A DNA stretch of 12,519 nucleotides from Betaproteobacteria bacterium (GTDB lineage: Bacteria > Pseudomonadota > Gammaproteobacteria > Burkholderiales > SG8-41): assembly GCA_025356695.1 (NCBI GenBank), contig JANXSE010000432.1, forward strand, positions 1-12,519. The letters are read 5' to 3'. Shown here one piece after another: positions 7,386 to 12,519 of the stretch. A program made the translations under genes and the position numbers. Under the pieces are notes generated by a model, which searched no databases, was not told the origin of the DNA, and worked only from the letters and a program-made list of their open reading frames with translations. Every line of letters starts with the position of its first letter. Position 1 is the first letter of the stretch.

Positions 7386-7789
7386 TAACGCAACGCGCCT
7401 TCGAAGCTCGCCCACGCCACCGGCGATTCGCGCAGCACGATGCGCATCGAATCGAGTGTCCCGGCGGTGCCGGCGCCGAGCGCCCCGGCGACGATGCGGG
7501 TTTTCATGCGGTGGAAGATTTCACCGGCCATGAATTCGGTGGTGGTGTTTTTTCCGCTCAGCGCCGGCACCTCGTCGAGATTTTTGAAATTCAGTTCACT
7601 CAGCACTTCGCGCAGCGCTTTGAGCGCGAGGCCGATATCGCACACCAGGCCGTTGTTATCAAGTTCCGCGCGACGAAACTCGACTTCCACGCCATAGGTG
7701 GCGCCATGCAATTGCTGCGCCGGGCCGAATATCTCGCCCGTAAAGCTGTGCGCAATCATGATGTGGTCGGAAACGGCGAGCGCATACAT
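7385..7789 (-). CDS. 6-pyruvoyl-tetrahydropterin synthase/QueD-like T-fold protein, atypical active site
   Basis: This 134-residue protein belongs by pattern to the PTPS/6-carboxytetrahydropterin synthase family: IAHSFTGEIFGPAQQLHGATYGVEVEF, then LDEVPAL, NTTTEFMA and a C-terminal RESPVAW. Compared from memory with E. coli QueD, His14 and His28 (two zinc ligands) and Glu121 (substrate anchor) are kept. The catalytic Cys in CxxLHGH is Ala24, the second His of HGH is Ala30, and the Asp-His pair aligns with Asn67-Phe68. It is therefore unlikely to do the standard PTPS or QueD reaction, although I recall relatives with HGAT instead of HGHx, suggesting a distinct subfamily. The start at 7789 is fixed by a strong AGGAG at 7799-7803. 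It sits 16 bases after the dehydrogenase gene and overlaps the GT4 start. Confidence 0.85.
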   Translation of the reverse strand: MYALAVSDHIMIAHSFTGEIFGPAQQLHGATYGVEVEFRRAELDNNGLVCDIGLALKALREVLSELNFKNLDEVPALSGKNTTTEFMAGEIFHRMKTRIVAGALGAGTAGTLDSMRIVLRESPVAWASFEGALR

Positions 7790-7798
7790 GGCGATATT

Positions 7799-7803
7799 CT
7801 CCT
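7799..7803 (-). promoter_or_regulatory. Ribosome-binding site of the PTPS-like gene
   Basis: AGGAG read on the minus strand, nine bases before the ATG at 7789, in the 16-base gap after the dehydrogenase stop. It is the clearest Shine-Dalgarno in the operon and decides the start against an in-frame extension back to 7999. Confidence 0.8.
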
Positions 7804-7805
7804 GT

Positions 7806-8774
7806 TCAGCAATAGGTGATGACGTGGCAGAGCGTGCCGTCGGGGGCGCCGGCCAGCCGCGCCATGGTCGCGGGCAGTTCTTCGAAAGCGCTCGTGCCCG
7901 TGAGCAACGCGTCGAACAGCGGATCGGCCAGCAACTCCAGCGCAAGCGCAAGACGGCGGCGATGGTTCCAGCGCGCGCGCTGTGCCGTGGCCACCGCACC
8001 GACCTGCGACGAGCGCAGCGTCAGGCGTCGCGTGTGAAATGATTCTCCGAGCGGGGCAACCACCATGCGGTCGCCGTACCAGCTCATCTCAAGCACCGTC
8101 GCTTCGAATCCGGCCAGACGCAACGCAGTTGTCAGGCCCTCGGGATTGCCGCTGACATGAATGACGAGATCGGCATTTTCGCTCGCCCGTTCCGGCGCGG
8201 CAAAAGCGCAGCCCAGACGCGCGGCAATGGCCGCGCGGCGCGGATCCGTATCAATCAATTCGACACGAACTCCGGGCAGGCGCGCCGCCAGCGCGGCAAC
8301 CATGCAACCAACCACACCCGCACCGATCACCGCAATACGGTCGCCGAGACGCGGCGCCACATCCCACAGGCCGTTGACGGCGGTTTCCATATTCGCGGCG
8401 AGCACGCCGCGCGTTTCGGGCACGTCATCCGGCAGGCGAATCACGGCATCGGCCGGCACGACGTAAACATCCTGATGCGGATGCAGACAGAACACGCGTT
8501 GCCCGAGCAGTTCTGCAGGCCCCGCCTCAATGCGACCGACCGAGGCATAACCATATTTCACCGGTGCAGGAAATGCGCCTTCCTGAAAAGGGCAACGCAT
8601 GGCCTCGTATTGACTGGCGGGTACATGTCCGCTGAAAACCAGGCTTTCGGTGCCGCGACTGATGCCGCTGCACAACGCGCGCACCCGCACTTCACCCGTG
8701 CCGGGCACGGGCAACGCCGCCTCGCGAATTTCACCGGCGCCCGCACCGACAGTCCAAAAGGCGCGGCTACGCAT
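7806..8774 (-). CDS. Zinc-type alcohol dehydrogenase-like oxidoreductase (MDR superfamily), atypical zinc site
   Basis: This 322-residue medium-chain dehydrogenase-like protein has an N-terminal GroES-like domain and a Rossmann domain with VIGAGVVGCMVA (about 149-160) and an acidic end of beta-2 (VELIDTD). Cys35 in CSGISRGTE matches the first catalytic zinc ligand of the family. The GHE motif is replaced by KYGYASVG (about 73-80), and the four-cysteine structural zinc lobe is absent. The pattern resembles the sugar-dehydrogenase/BchC-like branch of the superfamily, so activity on a polyol or pteridine side chain is more likely than on simple alcohols; this is inference. ATG at 8774 is preferred: it lies four bases after the RibD-like stop with GTGAG upstream. 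A GTG at 8795 would add seven residues and overlap that gene. The next gene follows 16 bases later. Confidence 0.85.
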   Translation of the reverse strand: MRSRAFWTVGAGAGEIREAALPVPGTGEVRVRALCSGISRGTESLVFSGHVPASQYEAMRCPFQEGAFPAPVKYGYASVGRIEAGPAELLGQRVFCLHPHQDVYVVPADAVIRLPDDVPETRGVLAANMETAVNGLWDVAPRLGDRIAVIGAGVVGCMVAALAARLPGVRVELIDTDPRRAAIAARLGCAFAAPERASENADLVIHVSGNPEGLTTALRLAGFEATVLEMSWYGDRMVVAPLGESFHTRRLTLRSSQVGAVATAQRARWNHRRRLALALELLADPLFDALLTGTSAFEELPATMARLAGAPDGTLCHVITYC

Positions 8775-8778
8775 GGCA

Positions 8779-9573
8779 TTACTCACTGAAGTCACACTCG
8801 ATCATGATGTCCTCGCCGAGTTCGAAACGGCGCGTGCGCGGACGCAGGCCGCGGCGCAAATCCGTGATTTCCGGCAACAGTACGCTCGGTCGTCCAGAAC
8901 CCAGGATGAGCGGGGCCACCGTGATCTGCAAACGGTCGAGCGCGCCGGCCGCGAGAAAACGCGATACCGTAATGCCGCCGCCTTCGATCAACAGGCGGTG
9001 CAATCCACGCTGCGCCAGAATGCGGCGGATCTCATGCGGATCAAGTTCCGCTCCGCTGCGCGGCACCGGAACGATCTTGGCATTGCCCAGCATCTTGTCC
9101 TTGCACTCGCCATCCGCTGCCGTAAGCAGCAGGGTCGGCGCGGCGCCGTCCGTGAATACGCGCTGGCTGCCGTCAAGCCGGCGCTCGGGATCGATGATCA
9201 CGCGCAGCGGATTGGCACCTTCGCAGCGCCGCACTGTCAATTGCGGATCGTCGTGCAGTACGGTGTTGACGCCGACGATCACCGCATCAACCAGCGCGCG
9301 CATGCGATGCGTATGCAACAGGTCGGCGGGCCCGCTGATCCACCGCGAAACGCCGCTGTTCGTGGCAATGCGGCCGTCGAGACTTTGCGCCAAATGGCCA
9401 ACCGCAAATGTGCCGTTTCTGCCGGCATCGCACAGCGGCCCGTACAAATCGTGCAACGGCGAACGCTCCAGCGGCGCAGCAGCACTGATGCGGCGCGCCA
9501 ACACGGCCTGCCAGGCGGCATCATGCTCTGCAGCCGGTTCTCCGCGGTTGGCTTCGGTGCTTTTTTCGGTCAT
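8779..9573 (-). CDS. Stand-alone RibD C-terminal domain protein (pyrimidine/pteridine reductase-like)
   Basis: This 264-residue protein has the DHFR-like fold of the riboflavin-pathway reductase. After a variable N-terminal region of about 55 residues comes GTFAVGHLAQSLDGRIAT, then WISGPADLLHTHRMRALVDAVIVGVNTVLHDDPQLTVR, the usual RibD_C core for NADPH and substrate phosphate binding. It continues with LIEGGGITVSRFLAAGALDR and PLILGSGRPS. The deaminase half of RibD is absent. In riboflavin synthesis the homologous domain reduces a ribosylaminopyrimidinone phosphate; here the substrate is unknown and the neighbours point to a specialised pathway. The ATG at 9573 is preferred because AAGGAC lies seven bases upstream; an in-frame start at 9624 would overlap the preceding gene's end. 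The dehydrogenase gene starts four bases after its TAA. Confidence 0.87.
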   Translation of the reverse strand: MTEKSTEANRGEPAAEHDAAWQAVLARRISAAAPLERSPLHDLYGPLCDAGRNGTFAVGHLAQSLDGRIATNSGVSRWISGPADLLHTHRMRALVDAVIVGVNTVLHDDPQLTVRRCEGANPLRVIIDPERRLDGSQRVFTDGAAPTLLLTAADGECKDKMLGNAKIVPVPRSGAELDPHEIRRILAQRGLHRLLIEGGGITVSRFLAAGALDRLQITVAPLILGSGRPSVLLPEITDLRRGLRPRTRRFELGEDIMIECDFSE

Positions 9574-9601
9574 GCCCTTGGTCCTTGTTCGCGCAGCGAT
9601 C

Positions 9602-10540
9602 TTACCGCGATGCAGCGGCATCAAACGCGTCGAAGACGAGATCCGGCGCGCTCAAATTGTGCGTCGATTGCGCAATGCGCCCGAAACGGGCGCTGGTCGT
9701 GCGGAAACGGCCGAATTCGAGTATCGGCGCAGAAACCGGTGCAAGAGATGTGCCTGCCCAGCGTGCGACCGCCACGTCCGCCTGCGCCGGTGTAACGAAC
9801 ATCGAACGCAGCGCGGCAAACGGCCGCCCGGCGGGCAATGGCGGCTCCAGCGTCAACGCCAGCGTGACCCCGGCGCTAGTGGCGGCGGCGACGCGCAACA
9901 CACCGCGCGTATCGTCGCGAAAAACAAGATTGAATGTCAGCGTCGCCGGATCGAAGACAATGCTGCGAATGACCACAAACGGACGCGTTGATTCTTCAAT
10001 CGGCCCGAACAAAAACGAACTGCCGTAAGCACTATCAATCAGTGCAGGCGGTGGCAGCGGTTTCACGCGCCAATAGCCGTCCGCCGGATAGACCACCAAG
10101 ATTTCGATATCACGTTGCGGCCCGCGTTTGAGCAATTGCACCAGATGCAGGCCCCGCTCAAGGGTGCCGCCGACAAAAAAGTCCACCACATCGGGCCGCC
10201 AGTTCGTCGGAAAAACATGTCCGACAAGCCGTATGTCGGCATCTTCGTAGAGCGTCAGCGTGCGCGGTGCAAAAGAAAAATTCGGGTCCGGCGACATATC
10301 GCAGGCGGCGAAATCGGGTGCCGTGCTGTCGTCCATGACCGCGGCGATGTAGGGCGGATGTTCGGCTCTGATGCGGAACGACGCAATGCCGTTGCCCAGC
10401 ACTTTGACATAGACGTTGTCTTCTTCGGCACAACGTGTCGCGCGGCTGGCATTCACGAAGTCCACCGCGACTGCGGCACAGGCGCACTGCGCCAACAAAA
10501 AACCGAGGCATGCACAGGCCGCCAATACGCTGCGCATCAT
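9602..10540 (-). CDS. Exported protein of unknown function, coupled to the mdoH-like gene
   Basis: I do not recognise a family. The 312-residue product begins with a clear export signal (MMRSVLAACACLGFLLAQCACAA). It could be cleaved after ACAA by signal peptidase I, or processed as a lipoprotein at Cys19 in the LAQC sequence; the first reading is slightly preferred. The rest has no membrane helix and alternates short hydrophobic strands with polar turns (for example VVIRSIVFDPATLTFNLVFRDD and VLRVAAATSAGVTLALTLEP), suggesting a beta-rich periplasmic protein. Its ATG overlaps the stop of the glucan synthase gene by four bases (ATGA), which argues for joint function, perhaps in periplasmic glucan handling as OpgG does elsewhere. 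However, it is shorter than OpgG/OpgD and shows no resemblance I can see. The RibD-like gene starts 28 bases downstream. Confidence 0.8.
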   Translation of the reverse strand: MMRSVLAACACLGFLLAQCACAAVAVDFVNASRATRCAEEDNVYVKVLGNGIASFRIRAEHPPYIAAVMDDSTAPDFAACDMSPDPNFSFAPRTLTLYEDADIRLVGHVFPTNWRPDVVDFFVGGTLERGLHLVQLLKRGPQRDIEILVVYPADGYWRVKPLPPPALIDSAYGSSFLFGPIEESTRPFVVIRSIVFDPATLTFNLVFRDDTRGVLRVAAATSAGVTLALTLEPPLPAGRPFAALRSMFVTPAQADVAVARWAGTSLAPVSAPILEFGRFRTTSARFGRIAQSTHNLSAPDLVFDAFDAAASR

Positions 10541-12318
10541 TTGTTCGCAGCCGCCGCCGGAAGTTCGTTGGCGAATGGCGCGAACAGGCTGGTGTCCGCA
10601 GCGCCTTCGAGCCGTCCCGATTCTTCAGGCACCCGACACAATCCCGCGGCGCCCAGCAGGCGGCCCAGCGGCGGATGTGCGCTCAGCATGGCAAGCGGAA
10701 TGGCGCCGGCGAGTCCGAGCACAAACGGCGCCCAAAACCAGACTGCACCGGGCGCCACGCGCCAGAACCACCACGCAAAAACAATTCCCAGCAGCGTTTG
10801 CGGCCACAGGCGGTGCGCCGCCATCACCAGGGGCACACCCTCGGCGTCGCGTTGCTGCGAAGTCCAGCCGACCTGCCGGCCGAACGGCAGGCCGAGCAGA
10901 AAAATCGTCACCGCCACCGCGGACACCGGCGCAATCAGCAGCGTCAGCAAAAATTCGAGAGCAGCGCCGAGTACGATGCGAATGACGCCGCCATAGGCAC
11001 GCCGTAATTCGGCGCGTAGCAGCACATCGGCCAACGTGGCGAGCTTGGGCGCCAGTCCCATCGCCAGCGTGACGATAAACAGAGTAATGCCCAGGTCCGC
11101 ACGAAACGGCAACTGACGAATCAATCCCAACAACATGAACGCGAGCCACGCCGGCGCGCTCAGATACATGGCGATGGCGAGCACGAGCTGGCAGCGGCTG
11201 ACCGTAGGCAGGCCGAGCAGCGTGAGGAAATGGAAATACTGCATATTGCCCTGGCACCAGCGCAGATCGCGGCGGATGAACTCCACCAGGCTCGGCGGAT
11301 TTTCTTCCCAACTGCCTTCTTCATCGGGCAGCACCCGCACTTCAAAACCGGCGCGCCGCATCAGTACGGCTTCGAGCTGGTCGTGGCTTAACACGTGGCC
11401 GCCGAGTGGTGGTGCGCCGGGCAACACTGGCAGATGGCAATGCTCGATGAACGGCGCCAGACGCAGGATCGCGTTGTGTCCCCAATAGGGGCCGCAATCG
11501 CCCTGCCAGCTCGCCGCCCCCAGCGTGTAGGAACGCATGCCCAGCCGCATGCCAAACTGAAAAATGCGCGCGAAGGCGCTCGCACTCGGCAGACCGGTCA
11601 CCAGCGTTTGCAGAATGCCGATCCGCGGCTCGGCCTGCATGATGCGCACCAGGCGCAGCATGGCCGCCGGCGTCATCACGCTGTCGGCATCAAACACGAT
11701 GGCGAATTCATGCTGCCGCCCCCACTGCCCGCAGAAATCGCGGATATTGCCCGCCTTGAAGCCGCTGCTGAGTTGGCGCCGGCGATAGGTTATTTTCAGC
11801 GCGTCGCCGCAGCGCTGCGTCATCGCTGCGGCGACGCCTTCCTCTGCAACCGCAGCCGCGGCCTGATTGCTGTCGCTGAGAATGTAGAGATGAAACCAGC
11901 CCGCCTCGCCCGTGGCGATGAGGCCGTCGAGCATCCACTCAAGGTTGCGTAAAAGACGCGCGGTATTTTCGTTGCGGATGCAGATCAGCAGCGCCGTTTT
12001 GCAGGCAATCGGCGCGCCGCTGGACGCATGACGCCGATGCGGCGCCACCAGCGTCGCCGGGTCACGCGCAAAAATCATCAATGAGAAGCCGATCACCGCA
12101 TTCCAGAAGCCGATCGTCGTCCACGGCAGCGTCAACGCGAAGAACAGCAGCATGGCGATGCCGATCGCATCGGGTGTGGTGGTGAACAACGTGGCCGCCA
12201 TCAAAACCAGCAGCGCCACGGAACTGGCGAGCACGAGCGCGGCGAAACCGATGCGACGACTGCGCAATGTCAGGCCGCTGCGCGGCGGTTCCGGCGGGCT
12301 ATTCAACGTGGCGATCAT
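10537..12318 (-). CDS. mdoH: Short OpgH/MdoH-type glucans biosynthesis glucosyltransferase
   Basis: This 593-residue inner-membrane family 2 glycosyltransferase matches OpgH/MdoH, which polymerises glucose from UDP-glucose into osmoregulated periplasmic glucan. Two helices come first (about 23-45 and 52-83). The cytosolic catalytic domain has ILSDSNQ (Asp149), SGFKAGNIRDFCGQWG (185-200), FDADS (Asp210, Asp212), GPYWGHNAILRLAPFIEHC, PPLGGHVLSHDQLEA, EEGSWEENPPSLVEFIRRDLRWCQGN (ending near 358), and then C-terminal helices. The QxxRW position reads RRDLRW, so the Gln is not present. E. coli MdoH is roughly 850 residues; this short form lacks long N- and C-terminal extensions, like alphaproteobacterial versions I recall. 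The ATG at 12318 has only a weak ribosome-binding site. It heads the seven-gene minus-strand operon; no opgG is visible next to it. Confidence 0.9.
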   Translation of the reverse strand: MIATLNSPPEPPRSGLTLRSRRIGFAALVLASSVALLVLMAATLFTTTPDAIGIAMLLFFALTLPWTTIGFWNAVIGFSLMIFARDPATLVAPHRRHASSGAPIACKTALLICIRNENTARLLRNLEWMLDGLIATGEAGWFHLYILSDSNQAAAAVAEEGVAAAMTQRCGDALKITYRRRQLSSGFKAGNIRDFCGQWGRQHEFAIVFDADSVMTPAAMLRLVRIMQAEPRIGILQTLVTGLPSASAFARIFQFGMRLGMRSYTLGAASWQGDCGPYWGHNAILRLAPFIEHCHLPVLPGAPPLGGHVLSHDQLEAVLMRRAGFEVRVLPDEEGSWEENPPSLVEFIRRDLRWCQGNMQYFHFLTLLGLPTVSRCQLVLAIAMYLSAPAWLAFMLLGLIRQLPFRADLGITLFIVTLAMGLAPKLATLADVLLRAELRRAYGGVIRIVLGAALEFLLTLLIAPVSAVAVTIFLLGLPFGRQVGWTSQQRDAEGVPLVMAAHRLWPQTLLGIVFAWWFWRVAPGAVWFWAPFVLGLAGAIPLAMLSAHPPLGRLLGAAGLCRVPEESGRLEGAADTSLFAPFANELPAAAANK

Positions 12319-12376
12319 GCGTGCGGCAGAGATCCTGCATATACGGGCAAAAAGACGCGACAGGATACCTTAGTTT

Positions 12377-12410
12377 GCCGCGGGATTCGCGGCGAATTGG
12401 GCCGCGTTTT
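12377..12410. promoter_or_regulatory. Mutually exclusive hairpins upstream of the mdoH-like gene
   Basis: Three hexamers alternate: GCCGCG (12377-12382), CGCGGC (12388-12393) and GCCGCG (12401-12406), followed on the plus strand by TTTT (12407-12410). The middle one can pair with either neighbour (loops of five and seven bases), so only one hairpin forms at a time. Read on the plus strand the second hairpin plus TTTT resembles a short terminator; read on the minus strand it falls in the probable promoter or leader of the operon. No convincing -35/-10 pair was found in the 12319-12519 spacer. GC-rich chance pairing cannot be excluded. Confidence 0.3.
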
Positions 12411-12467
12411 CTGATGGAACATGCCGGCCATGAAAAGTTCCGTGCGACGGTGCGGAGGGGCCGATCA

Positions 12468-12519
12468 ATGCCAGTTGCGGCGTTATCTGACTATCAATTG
12501 ATGCTGACCCCTTTGATCG
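12468..12519 (+). CDS. Possible start of a divergent gene, 3' truncated by the window
   Basis: An ATG at 12468 opens a frame that stays open to the window edge (MPVAALSDYQLMLTPLI) and is preceded by GGAGG at 12454-12458, nine bases upstream. Seventeen residues are too few to name a family. If real, it is transcribed away from the mdoH-like gene, and the roughly 150 bases between the two starts hold both promoters. The alternative reading is that this edge belongs to a repeat or element boundary. Confidence 0.35.
   Translation, partial: MPVAALSDYQLMLTPLI

Noticed and set aside
7385..7789. Annotation as queuosine-pathway QueD
   Set aside because: The catalytic Cys, second His of HGH and Asp-His pair are absent, and no queC, queE or queF is nearby.
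7790..7999. N-terminal extension of the PTPS-like protein
   Set aside because: The extension is Arg/Trp-rich, lies in the dehydrogenase gene and ignores the strong AGGAG before 7789.
8779..9573. Annotation as dihydrofolate reductase or full-length RibD
   Set aside because: The pattern is that of the RibD C-terminal reductase domain; the zinc deaminase domain of RibD is missing and FolA motifs are not seen.
8650..9991. Two long plus-strand open frames opposite the RibD-like, dehydrogenase and exported-protein genes
   Set aside because: Low-complexity Arg/Ala/Ser-rich products with no ribosome-binding sites or motifs; the minus-strand genes have recognisable families and consistent operon spacing.
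9602..10540. Annotation as OpgG/MdoG
   Set aside because: Position next to mdoH is suggestive, but the protein is much shorter and shows no OpgG motifs I can recognise.
12490..12519. Calling an insertion sequence or REP-associated transposase element at the right edge
   Set aside because: Only a short resemblance and a 10-base palindrome (ATCAATTGAT) are visible; no transposase residues or complete terminal repeats are inside the window.

Overview
The window is GC-rich DNA with tightly packed, overlapping genes. It looks like a chromosomal segment of a betaproteobacterium, most likely Burkholderiales or a close relative. The clues are an orphan Bug/TctC-type periplasmic solute-binding protein (a family greatly expanded in that order), a SoxYZ pair, a di-heme cytochrome b561 and a short OpgH/MdoH-type glucan synthase. 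No rRNA, tRNA, CRISPR array or complete mobile element was seen.

Left part, plus strand (1-2719): a 5'-truncated molybdenum hydroxylase large subunit of the isoquinoline 1-oxidoreductase beta (IorB) type runs straight into soxY and soxZ. Each junction overlaps by a single base, so the three genes look translationally coupled. SoxY has a Tat signal and keeps its C-terminal carrier cysteine, but lacks the usual glycine-rich GGCGG tail. No soxA, soxB, soxX or soxCD is visible. Next come a minus-strand NAD-dependent SDR epimerase/dehydratase (2726-3691), a divergent Bug-type binding protein (3789-4757) and a four-helix cytochrome b561 (4862-5428).

Right part, minus strand (12318 down to 5461): seven genes with overlaps or gaps of at most about 28 bases form one apparent operon. 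In transcription order they encode: (1) a short OpgH/MdoH family glucosyltransferase with membrane helices; (2) an exported protein of unknown function; (3) a stand-alone RibD C-terminal (pyrimidine reductase/DHFR-fold) protein; (4) a zinc-ADH-like dehydrogenase without the usual zinc motifs; (5) a 6-pyruvoyl-tetrahydropterin synthase-like protein missing most canonical catalytic residues; (6) a GT4 glycosyltransferase; (7) a class I SAM-dependent methyltransferase. Genes 3-7 read like a small biosynthetic pathway: reductase, T-fold enzyme, dehydrogenase, glycosyl transfer and methyl transfer on a pteridine- or pyrimidine-like or otherwise unknown scaffold. I know of no assigned product. This is the most promising candidate for an undescribed system here.

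Right edge (12319-12519): the spacer upstream of the mdoH-like gene holds three mutually complementary GC-rich hexamers. It may also hold the first codons of a divergent plus-strand gene that leaves the window.
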